34,419 nucleotides of DNA, taken from Defluviitaleaceae bacterium. Lineage in GTDB: Bacteria; Bacillota; Clostridia; Lachnospirales; WQUN01. Below are positions 21,369 to 30,795 of this stretch, in pieces. Under the pieces are notes generated by a model, which searched no databases, was not told the DNA's origin, and saw only the letters and a list, made by a program, of their open reading frames with translations. Where the stretch lies: positions 1-34,419 of the forward strand of contig WQRQ01000002.1 of assembly GCA_009786685.1 (NCBI GenBank), read 5' to 3'. The translations under genes and the position numbers were made by a program. Position 1 is the first letter of the stretch. Each line of letters begins with the position of its first letter.

Positions 21369-22697
21369 ATGGTAAAAAACACTGTACTAAAAATCAATGT
21401 TGTGTTTATTGGATTGTTTATTGTTTTTGGTAATATGGTTACCGTAGGATTGAATTTAGGAGGGGGAACTCGTGTCATACCTATAAGGATTGGGGAAGTA
21501 CTTCTGTTTTTAGGTGTTGTTATGGTTATTTCTAAATATAGGTTTTGTTTTTTTAATGTCAGGCATGTAAATCTCTTTATAATTTGGGTGGTTTGGGCTT
21601 TTATAACGGTGTTACTTAATGTTGCGAGATATGGATACTCTGTCTCGCAACTGATATTTGCTATTCTTTATCCCGCTAGATTTTTGGGATACATTTTTAT
21701 AGTGTATGCGATTTCCAGCTTTATGGTTAAATGCAATTTAGAGATTAAGTCATTAACTAATTTGTATATTTTGCTTTACGTGGCCATATGCGTTCTTGGG
21801 TTTATTCAGTTAGCGTTGTTCCCGTGTGCCATAGAATTAAATGAGATGCTTATAGACTTTGGAGTTGTCATTGACGGATATGATCCGCATATTAACCGAC
21901 TAACATCTACTTATATAGATCCAAATTTTCTGGGATCCGTGATGGTAATGCCAATAATGTTGACGGTATCTACATTGTTATCCTGCAAAAAAGATAAAAT
22001 TGTCAATTTGGTTTTACTATTAGTGCAATTAATTGCGTTGTTTCTAACAGTATCAAGGTCAGGTCTTATTTCTGTTTTCATTTCCTTTATAGTTTTCTTT
22101 ATTATAAATGTTAAATTGTTAAAAAACTATATTTATTTAAAAAAATCTCTTCTTATAGGTGCTTTTATGATATTCATCTTTGGCGCAGTTTATTTTACGT
22201 TTAACATAGAACTGTTATTAAGGGTTACAGGGTTTGCAGGCGACCCTTCAGCCAATGCGAGGTTTGAGAATTGGGCAGTTGGATTGGAGATTGCTTCAAA
22301 TTATTTTTTTGTAGGGATAGGGTACAATTTGTTAGGTGCATATAATTTAGTTGTACATGGAATTTCAGGAGCAGGTGCTTATTCATATGGAAACGATTCT
22401 TCATTACTTCTTGTATGGATGACGACAGGAATAATAGGATTGACTTTGTACTTGATTTTTATCGGATTCATATATGACGAGTTATTTAAAATTAGGAAAT
22501 CAAATGATAGTTATGTATCTGAACTAGCAAATTCGCTCATCGCTTCTTTGACAGGCTCATTAGTCGTATCGTTTTTTAATAATCTTCTTTTTTACATTTT
22601 ATGGTTTTTTCCATTTATGCTTTATACATGTTATTTCATAATGTATTATAAGCAAAAAATCAAAGTGCAAAAAGCAGCAAAGGATGATCCTGATTGA
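21369..22697 (+). CDS. O-antigen polymerase/ligase-like membrane protein (Wzy)
   Basis: This 442-residue protein has about 12 predicted membrane helices and a large extracytoplasmic loop between residues about 290 and 355, the classical Wzy layout. TVSRSGLISVFISFIVFF, RFENWAVGLEIASNYFFVGIGYN and the loop before the final helices fit the Wzy_C/O-antigen polymerase group. It would polymerise the repeat unit on the outer face. It is AT-rich, follows the GT4 gene by 7 bases and overlaps the next GT4 gene by 4. It is the most conventional polymerase of the three Wzy-like proteins in the window. Confidence 0.85.
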   Translation: MVKNTVLKINVVFIGLFIVFGNMVTVGLNLGGGTRVIPIRIGEVLLFLGVVMVISKYRFCFFNVRHVNLFIIWVVWAFITVLLNVARYGYSVSQLIFAILYPARFLGYIFIVYAISSFMVKCNLEIKSLTNLYILLYVAICVLGFIQLALFPCAIELNEMLIDFGVVIDGYDPHINRLTSTYIDPNFLGSVMVMPIMLTVSTLLSCKKDKIVNLVLLLVQLIALFLTVSRSGLISVFISFIVFFIINVKLLKNYIYLKKSLLIGAFMIFIFGAVYFTFNIELLLRVTGFAGDPSANARFENWAVGLEIASNYFFVGIGYNLLGAYNLVVHGISGAGAYSYGNDSSLLLVWMTTGIIGLTLYLIFIGFIYDELFKIRKSNDSYVSELANSLIASLTGSLVVSFFNNLLFYILWFFPFMLYTCYFIMYYKQKIKVQKAAKDDPD

Positions 22698-23785
22698 TTC
22701 ATTTGGATGCGCGGATGATTGAAATGTCCGGGATTGGAACGTATATAAAAAATATAGCAGTAGATACCGGTATTTACGGACGTGTTCTTGGTGATAGGGC
22801 GCAATTGTGTGGATATTTTGATTCCGGTGATATTATTGATTTTGACGCTAAAATTTATGGGCATTCGGAGCAAATTAAATTTCCTTACAAGGCGGTTGGG
22901 CGTGGTGGCGTTTTACACTGTCCGCATTACAATATACCGTTATTATATCGTGGTAAACTGGCTGTTACTATCCATGATATAACACATATTAAGTATCCGC
23001 AATATTTGCCCAACAAGGCGGCTTTGTCTTATGCAAAGTTTATGATTACAGCTGCTATTAAAAAGTCATCTGTTATTTTTACAGATTCTGAAAATACTAA
23101 AAATGATTTAATTGAACATTTTAGGGTAAAAAGTGATAGAATAAAAGTTATATATTGTGCAACTGCTTCTTTTTTTAGAGTTAAAGAAAAACAAGAATAT
23201 GAAGGATTGAAGGACAAATATTCAATTAACCCATCAAAAAAAATAATTTTGTATGTGGGGAATAAAAAGCCACATAAAAATTTAGAAAAACTACTTTATG
23301 CTTTTGACAAATTAAAGTTAAAAGATGACTGTGTGTTAGTTTTAGTAGGAAAGAGCTTTGACAACTATAAAAACCTTGAAGATATTGCTGAAAAATTAGA
23401 TTTAAATAAACAAATCGTGCATACGGGTTTTATTTCGGACGACGAGCTTGTTTCTTTGTATAATTTAGCTGATGTATTTGTATTTCCATCACTATATGAG
23501 GGGTTTGGTCTGCCACCGTTGGAAGCTATGGCGTGCGGAACTCCTGTTGTTTGTTCAAATACATCCTCGTTGCCGGAGGTGGTGGGTGACGCAGCATATT
23601 TAATCGACCCAATGGACATCGCCTCTATGGCTAAAGGAATAGATGAAGTTTTGGTAAATTCAGAATTGCGAGAAAGCTTGATAAGCAAAGGCTTTGAACA
23701 AGTAAAGTTATTTTCATGGGAAAAAGCAGTTGAAGATACACGAAAAGAATTAAATGTAATATTGGATGAAAATACAGGTGCGTGA
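22694..23785 (+). CDS. Glycosyltransferase family 4
   Basis: This 363-residue GT-B enzyme begins MIHLDARMIEMSGIGTYIKN, a typical GT4 N-terminus with the DAR and GIG motifs. Further motifs are LAVTIHDITHIKYP, FTDSENTKNDL, YVGNKKPHKN and FVFPSLYEGFGLPPLEAMAC, the last being the E-G-F-G-L-P-P-L-E nucleotide-sugar site, as in WbdB/MtfB-like mannosyltransferases. It starts with TTG that overlaps the stop of the polymerase gene (TTGA), with AAAGGA upstream. The start is supported by the match of its first residues to the family. A mannosyl- or rhamnosyltransferase role is possible but unproven. Confidence 0.9.
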   Translation: MIHLDARMIEMSGIGTYIKNIAVDTGIYGRVLGDRAQLCGYFDSGDIIDFDAKIYGHSEQIKFPYKAVGRGGVLHCPHYNIPLLYRGKLAVTIHDITHIKYPQYLPNKAALSYAKFMITAAIKKSSVIFTDSENTKNDLIEHFRVKSDRIKVIYCATASFFRVKEKQEYEGLKDKYSINPSKKIILYVGNKKPHKNLEKLLYAFDKLKLKDDCVLVLVGKSFDNYKNLEDIAEKLDLNKQIVHTGFISDDELVSLYNLADVFVFPSLYEGFGLPPLEAMACGTPVVCSNTSSLPEVVGDAAYLIDPMDIASMAKGIDEVLVNSELRESLISKGFEQVKLFSWEKAVEDTRKELNVILDENTGA

Positions 23786-23863
23786 TTGGATAAAAGAAAA
23801 TTATATAATGATAATATCTTGTCAGATTTTCCGAATTAATGTACTATGAAATGAAGGTGAAAA

Positions 23864-24220
23864 ATGTTGCTATTAAAAAACAGATATTTTTGGCTGCTAC
23901 TGGCATTTTTCATATTCTCATTCAATGGGGTTTTGGCAAAGATGGCGGCATCGAGCGCATATGTCACAGGTATTTTAGTGTTCGCGGGGCTTCAGGTTTT
24001 GCTTTTAGGAGTTTATGCCATCATATGGCAACAAGTGCTTAAAAAATTTAAACTTGTAACAGCCTTGTCATACAGAGGCATTGTCGTAATATTGAGCCTT
24101 ATTTGGGCAGTCATATTTTTCGGAGAAGCCATTTCTGCTCCAAATATAATAGGCTCAATGATAATTGTAGTAGGGATTTATATTGTTTCGACAGGAGATA
24201 GAGACGGTGATGAGGCATGA
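23864..24220 (+). CDS. Small EamA/SMR-type membrane protein (ArnE-like), first of a pair
   Basis: This 118-residue protein has four predicted membrane helices and the EamA/SMR pattern, ending with AVIFFGEAISAPNIIGSMIIVVGI, where the Glu and the following helix are family-typical. Paired four-helix proteins of this kind, such as ArnE and ArnF, flip lipid-linked sugars across the membrane. AAGGTGA precedes the ATG. The gene overlaps its partner by 4 bases (ATGA). There is a 78-base gap before it with an AT-rich stretch and a TATAAT, so a weak promoter is possible. A GtrB-type enzyme follows, which supports the flippase role. Confidence 0.8.
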   Translation: MLLLKNRYFWLLLAFFIFSFNGVLAKMAASSAYVTGILVFAGLQVLLLGVYAIIWQQVLKKFKLVTALSYRGIVVILSLIWAVIFFGEAISAPNIIGSMIIVVGIYIVSTGDRDGDEA

Positions 24221-24555
24221 GCCAATATATGTTGGTGGCATTTTCGGCAGTTGTGATTTCTTCATTAGCGCAGGTTTTGCTCAAAAAAAGCAGTGGAGAA
24301 AAGAAAAAGCATTTTTTGTTTGACTATTTAAACCTTAAAGTATGCACAGCCTACGGCATGATTTTTTTGTGCATACCTCTGATGATATATGCGTTTACAG
24401 GTATGTATTACAGATATGGGGCAGTGATTGAATCCCTTGCCTATTTGTTGATTATGATGTTTAGTCGCTTTTTCTTAGGCGAAAGAATCACACGCCGAAG
24501 GATACTCGGTAATTGTATGATTGTGCTGGGTGTGTTTATATTTGCAATCGGTTAG
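24217..24555 (+). CDS. Small EamA/SMR-type membrane protein (ArnF-like), second of a pair
   Basis: This 112-residue protein has four predicted membrane helices (starting about 3, 41, 68 and 93). It begins with AVVISSLAQVLLKKSSG, a match to the SMR/EamA first helix, and ends with FFLGERITRRRILGNCMIVLGVFIF. It overlaps the upstream homologue by 4 bases and is only distantly similar to it, as in ArnE/ArnF heterodimers. It probably forms a two-protein flippase with it, supplying the lipid-linked sugar made by the next gene. Confidence 0.8.
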   Translation: MSQYMLVAFSAVVISSLAQVLLKKSSGEKKKHFLFDYLNLKVCTAYGMIFLCIPLMIYAFTGMYYRYGAVIESLAYLLIMMFSRFFLGERITRRRILGNCMIVLGVFIFAIG

Positions 24556-24566
24556 GAGAAGAAAAG

Positions 24567-25505
24567 ATGGAAGATGTATTGTCAATAATCATACCGGCCT
24601 GCAACGAAGGCTCGGTTATTTCAAAAACAGCCGGATATATACAAGCTATTATGACGGAAGCAGATATTCGATATGAGATAGTTTTTGTTGACGATGGCTC
24701 TTCTGACGACACATGGCAACAAGTGGAGACATTGGCGGAAGATGATACACGCATTATAGGCGTCAAATTTTCTAAAAATTTTGGCAAAGAAAGTGCGATC
24801 TTAGCCGGACTAGAACACGCAAGCGGTTCTGCTTGCGCATTAATGGATTGTGATTTGCAACATCCCCCTAAGGTGCTTATTGAAATGTACAGCGTTTGGA
24901 AAGAAGGCGATGTAGACGTTGTTGAAGGCATGAAGACTTCAAGGGGGAGGGAAGCCTTTATTTATAAGCATTTTTCTAACCTATTTTACTATCTTATTGA
25001 GCGAATGGGTGGTATAAAACTGAAGGCTGCTTCGGATTTCCAATTGCTGGACAGGCGTGTAGTAGACATAATCGTTAGCTTGCCTGAGCGGCAACGATTT
25101 TTCCGTGCATTATCCTCATGGGTAGGCTTTAGCAGAAAACAGGTGTTTTTTTGCGTAGAGCAACGAGACTCCGGGGCTTCTAAATTTAATTTTTACAAGT
25201 CTGCTAAATATGCGTTGAGCAACATAACATCGTTTTCATCTGCGCCACTACAGCTTGTTACTGTTATCGGCATTTTGTTTTTTGTTATATCTATCCTCTT
25301 GGGCATTCATACATTTGTTTCTTGGGCACAGGGCAATTCGATAGAGGGGTTTACAACAGTCATACTGTTGCTACTTATTATCGGTGCGATGCTGATGCTG
25401 TCTTTAGGCATCTTGGGGTACTTCATCGGAAAAATATACGAAGAAATTAAATGCAGACCGCCTTACTTGGTACAAAAGACCTTAAACAGAAAGGCAGCAT
25501 CTTAG
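24567..25505 (+). CDS. Polyprenyl-phosphate glycosyltransferase (GtrB/DPM1/ArnC type)
   Basis: This 312-residue membrane enzyme attaches a single sugar to polyprenyl phosphate on the cytoplasmic side. The GT2 domain contains IIIPACNEGSVI, VDDGSSDDT (41-49), FSKNFGKESAILAGLEHA and DCDLQHPP (94-101, where most relatives have DADLQ/DP). Two C-terminal membrane helices follow (about 230-255 and 262-290), ending with ILGYFIGKIYEEIKCRPPYL, a GtrB/CsbB signature. The ATG at 24567 is chosen because AGGAGAAG precedes it and the family begins here. A start at 24513 lies inside the upstream gene. Together with the flippase pair and the next gene it forms a decoration module. Confidence 0.9.
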   Translation: MEDVLSIIIPACNEGSVISKTAGYIQAIMTEADIRYEIVFVDDGSSDDTWQQVETLAEDDTRIIGVKFSKNFGKESAILAGLEHASGSACALMDCDLQHPPKVLIEMYSVWKEGDVDVVEGMKTSRGREAFIYKHFSNLFYYLIERMGGIKLKAASDFQLLDRRVVDIIVSLPERQRFFRALSSWVGFSRKQVFFCVEQRDSGASKFNFYKSAKYALSNITSFSSAPLQLVTVIGILFFVISILLGIHTFVSWAQGNSIEGFTTVILLLLIIGAMLMLSLGILGYFIGKIYEEIKCRPPYLVQKTLNRKAAS

Positions 25506-25506
25506 T

Positions 25507-27678
25507 ATGAGTTTTGCTAAAGGTATTGTGGAGGCAGTCCGTACAGAGTTTAAGAATAATAAGCTTGATTTCATTCTTAAATATGGGTTTATAATATTCT
25601 TTTTGATTCAGGTAATTAACATTGCTTATGTGAATTTAAATAATGATATCGTGCATTTGGGATTTGATGCCGCACCTATATACACAAATGCTATTGAAAT
25701 ATGGGAGCAAAGGACACTTAACCCACAAACAGTACGCAGAAATTTTTCCAACCTGCACCTTGATACGTCAATGCCTTTTGCGGCATTAATGTATGGTATC
25801 ACGGGTAATATTTTCTTAGCTTATGGGATTGTTAATTTGACTATAGCCATAATGATAGCCGTAATGCTAGTTTTTCTTGTTAAAATGAGCTTGCACGAAA
25901 TAAGTTCGAAAGAAATGGTATTACCTATTGCTGTGGCACTTGCGATTTTATTTTCACCTTTTATTAATTCGGATTTCAATGTCGCAAATCCTCTCTCTGA
26001 TTTCTATAGCCTACTTTTTGCTTCTGCGGCTTTTTGGGGTTTTCGTGTTTTGACAGGTCTGCTTTGTATTGCTAGTTTTATATTGTTATACTCAAACCAA
26101 CGAACAACCGGCTTGAGTATAACTATAGTCGCATCATCTGCGATTATGTTTTTCATATGCTCTGTTTCTACAGGATACTACGCCCTGATTACATTTATCG
26201 TTCCGGTTATCATTTTTATGGGGTATAAGCTTTTAATGGGAGATATTTCGATTAGGGAAGTTGTGCGCAATAAAGCTCTTTATCTTGTTTTATTATGGAT
26301 TGGACTAACCTTTGTGGGACGTCATATAGCTTATGTTGAGTTCGATTTTGAGCCAAGAGACACAGCGACACTTGTAGGTGCAAGTCTTTTCTTTGATAAT
26401 TTACAAGGAATATATCTGGGGTTATTAATACTACTTGGGGCAATGCAATCCGGACTCACTCCGGCACTTAGCGAAGATGGTATGGTTTTGCTGTCCAACA
26501 TGTTTATCTCTCACGCACTACTTGCATCGTTCATATTAATGCTATACGCGGCAATTAAGAAAAAGATAATTTTATCAGATACATCCATGATATTCGTATT
26601 AATGTTTTTTTCAAATCTTGCAATGTTCGTTTTAACTCACTTGCGCTACGGCTCGCCATTTTTTGAGGCTAGATATCTTATTGTTCTTGTACTTTGTTTA
26701 GTTGTGTTATTTCCTGTGTTTATTTCATCGGTTGAATGGGGTCGGTACGTACATTTGCGTAAATTTCTGTTGTTGTGTCTGTTGGCTGCTTTGCTTATTT
26801 CCAACAGATTCTCTTTTCGCAAATACTTGGATACGACTATAGCCGACCATATTATGATAGCCCAAGAGTTATCTGCTTTTGAAGCAGGGTTGGTTTATGT
26901 AGGCGCGTACGATGATTGGGGTATTTTAACCAGTAACTTACGAGTTATTGATACAAACCGGATATATCACGGAATATCTATTTATGCAGGGCGCGCCATT
27001 AAAGTAGGAGGATGGGTTGGAGGTTATTTGCATCTTTTAGAGCGCGGAAGCCATAACGGTGAAACGATATTACTGTTAAGCGAGCAGGAATTTAACAGTT
27101 TATCCCCTTTCCTAAGAGATAGATTTGTTATGCAACAAGTAATACCCGATGTTGGATTAAACATATATATGGCTACCAGAAACTATATTCACATGATAGA
27201 AGAATATTTTATTCGCACAATTCTGCGTGAAGGCACAGGTGTACTGTTTACAACAGAATACGGAACAGTGTCTTTTTTGGAAGCTGTGCATTCCGTAGGC
27301 TTCCAAGGCGATTTCAAGCAAATCCGTACCGGAACTGGAACATTCACAGAAAATGGCTTGCGTTCTGGCGGAGCGGGCGGTACTTTAATGTATGGACCTT
27401 ATTTGTGGCTTCCTTCCGGGTCGTATAATGCTACAGTTCAACTATCTCTTGATAGCTATACTTCGGATGAATTGGGTGTTCTTGACGTAGTAACGCATTT
27501 TGGTGAGGAAGTCTTTTATCGTATTCTCTTTAATACTGTCGATTTTTTGGATGGCGCGGCAACCTTCACTCTACCATTTGTTTTATCTGAAAATGCATAC
27601 AATGTAGAGGTACGCGTAAAGGTCTCGGAAGGAACAATTGTATACATTAGAGAAGTGAATCTCAGTACCTATGAATAA
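25507..27678 (+). CDS. Large GT-C-like membrane glycosyltransferase
   Basis: This 723-residue protein has about 12 membrane helices in residues 23-455 and an acidic segment in the first outer loop (NNDIVHLGFDAAP, 46-58) where GT-C enzymes keep their catalytic Asp. About 460-560 is a mixed soluble part, and about 590-723 looks like a jelly-roll-like beta-domain (GPYLWLPSGSYNATVQLSL). GT-C proteins of this kind transfer a sugar from a polyprenyl phosphate to an acceptor outside the membrane. It directly follows the GtrB-type gene, which suits a donor-maker plus transferase pair like CsbB and YfhO in Bacillus subtilis. I did not recognise a named family, so the GT-C assignment is an inference from topology and context. 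Confidence 0.65.
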   Translation: MSFAKGIVEAVRTEFKNNKLDFILKYGFIIFFLIQVINIAYVNLNNDIVHLGFDAAPIYTNAIEIWEQRTLNPQTVRRNFSNLHLDTSMPFAALMYGITGNIFLAYGIVNLTIAIMIAVMLVFLVKMSLHEISSKEMVLPIAVALAILFSPFINSDFNVANPLSDFYSLLFASAAFWGFRVLTGLLCIASFILLYSNQRTTGLSITIVASSAIMFFICSVSTGYYALITFIVPVIIFMGYKLLMGDISIREVVRNKALYLVLLWIGLTFVGRHIAYVEFDFEPRDTATLVGASLFFDNLQGIYLGLLILLGAMQSGLTPALSEDGMVLLSNMFISHALLASFILMLYAAIKKKIILSDTSMIFVLMFFSNLAMFVLTHLRYGSPFFEARYLIVLVLCLVVLFPVFISSVEWGRYVHLRKFLLLCLLAALLISNRFSFRKYLDTTIADHIMIAQELSAFEAGLVYVGAYDDWGILTSNLRVIDTNRIYHGISIYAGRAIKVGGWVGGYLHLLERGSHNGETILLLSEQEFNSLSPFLRDRFVMQQVIPDVGLNIYMATRNYIHMIEEYFIRTILREGTGVLFTTEYGTVSFLEAVHSVGFQGDFKQIRTGTGTFTENGLRSGGAGGTLMYGPYLWLPSGSYNATVQLSLDSYTSDELGVLDVVTHFGEEVFYRILFNTVDFLDGAATFTLPFVLSENAYNVEVRVKVSEGTIVYIREVNLSTYE

Positions 27679-27735
27679 GAGTGGTTAAATATTCGTGAAG
27701 ATATTAGGTAAGCAAATATATTATTGGAGGAATAA

Positions 27736-28767
<1,032 letters not shown>

Positions 28768-28772
28768 TTTTT

Positions 28773-29714
28773 ATGAAGGCTTTAATTATTGGTGCGGCGG
28801 GGTTTGTTGGCGGTCATCTTATTAATCATTTGCTTGATTGTGGATGGACGGTTAATGTTACAAAGCTTGCTCAGGAAAATATGGAAGGCGGCAGTTTTGG
28901 TGCTTATGATTTAGATATCATGGACAAAGCTGCTGTTGAAAATTTGCTGGGCAAGCTTAACCCGGATTGTATTTTTCACCTTGCGGCGCAAAGTTCTGTC
29001 GCGCTTTCGTGGGAAAAACCTGCGTTGACAATGGATATTAATATTAACGGGACATTAAACATTTTAGACGCCATTAGAAGCTTGAAAATAAATCCACGTA
29101 TTTTGTTAATTGGCTCGGGAGAGGAATACGGGCATGTTTTGCCGGACGAAATCCCATTGAAAGAGGACAACGCCCTTAGACCGGGTAATATTTACGCTGC
29201 TTCTAAAGCGTGTCAAGAGATGGTTGGCAAAATATATGCAAACGCTTATGGCTTGGATATTATGATGGTGAGGGCTTTTAACCATATCGGGGCAGGTCAA
29301 AGCCCTGCTTTTGTTGTATCCAGCTTTTGTAAGCAAGTTGCAGAAATTGAGATATTAAATAAAGAGCCTGTCGTTAAAGTTGGAAATTTATCAGCTAAGC
29401 GTGATTTTACGGATGTTGGAGATGTTGTGCGTGCTTATCGTATTTTGATGGAAAAAGGGCACAAGGCCGAAGTTTACAATGTGGGAAGCGGTGACGCAAT
29501 TGCCGTTGACGATATTTTAAAAATGATTTTGTCTTTTTCGAGCATACCGATAACTGTGGAAGTAGACGCCGCAAGGGTCAGGCCTGTAGATATCCCTATA
29601 ATTACAGCGGATATCAGCAAGATAAAAAACCAAACAGGGTGGACGCCTGAGATAGATTTAAAAAAGTCTCTTTTGGCGACACTGGAATTTTGGAGAAATA
29701 ATTTAAAGGATTGA
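28773..29714 (+). CDS. rmd: GDP-6-deoxy-D-mannose (GDP-4-keto-6-deoxymannose) reductase, Rmd-like
   Basis: This 313-residue SDR enzyme has GAAGFVGGHL at the nucleotide site, FHLAAQSSVALSWEKP, GSGEEYGHV and the catalytic YAASK. It would reduce the 4-keto group of the Gmd product to give GDP-D-rhamnose. GDP-6-deoxy-talose from a closely related reductase is an alternative. The ATG at 28773 is preferred to a TTG at 28764: AAGGG lies 10 bases upstream of the ATG, and the extra residues of the TTG form are not part of the fold. It directly follows gmd. Confidence 0.85.
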   Translation: MKALIIGAAGFVGGHLINHLLDCGWTVNVTKLAQENMEGGSFGAYDLDIMDKAAVENLLGKLNPDCIFHLAAQSSVALSWEKPALTMDININGTLNILDAIRSLKINPRILLIGSGEEYGHVLPDEIPLKEDNALRPGNIYAASKACQEMVGKIYANAYGLDIMMVRAFNHIGAGQSPAFVVSSFCKQVAEIEILNKEPVVKVGNLSAKRDFTDVGDVVRAYRILMEKGHKAEVYNVGSGDAIAVDDILKMILSFSSIPITVEVDAARVRPVDIPIITADISKIKNQTGWTPEIDLKKSLLATLEFWRNNLKD

Positions 29715-29720
29715 TTTTAG

Positions 29721-30773
29721 ATGATAAACATAGTTTTATGCGGTGGTAGCGGCACACGGCTATGGCCTATTTCGCGGGAATACTACCCTAAGCAGTTTTG
29801 TAGTCTGGTCGGTGAAAAGTCGTTATTTCAAGAAACGGTATTGCGTAATAAGAAGCTTTGTGAGAAAACCTTAGTTGTTACAAATTCCGAACAGTTTATC
29901 TTGGCTAAAGCGCAATCCGAGCAAATTGGTTTTATGGGTGTTGAGTTTTTGCTTGAGCCTGTGGGACGTAACACTGCGCCTGCAATTGCTCTTGCGTGTT
30001 TAGCTCTTGACGAAGAAGATGTTGTTGTAATTTCTTCGTCCGACCATTACATTAAAAATTTAGAAAACTATATGGCAGTGGTTAAAAGAGCGGAAGAGCT
30101 TGCAGAAGCCGGAAATTTGGTGACTTTTGGCATTAAACCAACATTCCCGGAGACAGGGTATGGATATATCGAGGCAAGCGGAGAGGATGTGGTTTCGTTC
30201 CGCGAAAAGCCTGATTTTAAGACTGCGGAAAAATATGTTTCCGCAGGCAACTATTTTTGGAATAGTGGCATTTTTGTTTTTAAGGTTAAGACATTTTTGC
30301 AAGAGTTGAAGGTTTTTTCCAAGGATATTTTCGATTCCTCGGTGTCTGCTTTTGAAAAAAGAGATGTTTCCGGCAATGTTTCAAAAATTTTGCTTGATGA
30401 TATGAACAAAATCCCAAAAGACAGTATTGACTATGCAGTCATGGAAAAAAGTAAAAAAATTAAAGTGATTGCAGCAGACATTGAGTGGTCAGATTTGGGT
30501 AGTTTTGAAGCTCTTTACGAAGTGGCAGACAAAAATACAGAGGGCAATGTTGCTTCATCTAAAAGCATTTTTGTAAACTCAACAAACAATCTCGTTTCAT
30601 CCGACGAAAAGCCAATTGTGCTTATTGACATTGACAATATAGTGGTTGTAGATACCGGCGATGCAATTTTAATAAGCAAAAAAGGCTCGTCTCATAAAAT
30701 CAAAGATGTTATTGAAAATTTAGAAGCGAATACCCCCGACATTACGAAATCCCATCAAAAGCAAGTAGTATAG
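29721..30773 (+). CDS. manC: Mannose-1-phosphate guanylyltransferase
   Basis: This 350-residue nucleotidyltransferase makes GDP-mannose, the substrate of Gmd. It has the GGSGTRLWPISREYYPKQF signature (8-26), FREKPDFKTAEKYVSAGNYF and WNSGIFVF, and ends with a left-handed beta-helix-like stretch (VLIDIDNIVVVDTGDAILI). It is the single-domain form, with no fused phosphomannose isomerase. It lies 6 bases after rmd. A phosphomannomutase gene is not in the window and must be elsewhere. Confidence 0.95.
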   Translation: MINIVLCGGSGTRLWPISREYYPKQFCSLVGEKSLFQETVLRNKKLCEKTLVVTNSEQFILAKAQSEQIGFMGVEFLLEPVGRNTAPAIALACLALDEEDVVVISSSDHYIKNLENYMAVVKRAEELAEAGNLVTFGIKPTFPETGYGYIEASGEDVVSFREKPDFKTAEKYVSAGNYFWNSGIFVFKVKTFLQELKVFSKDIFDSSVSAFEKRDVSGNVSKILLDDMNKIPKDSIDYAVMEKSKKIKVIAADIEWSDLGSFEALYEVADKNTEGNVASSKSIFVNSTNNLVSSDEKPIVLIDIDNIVVVDTGDAILISKKGSSHKIKDVIENLEANTPDITKSHQKQVV

Positions 30774-30795
30774 GAAAATATAAGGTGAGTGAAAA

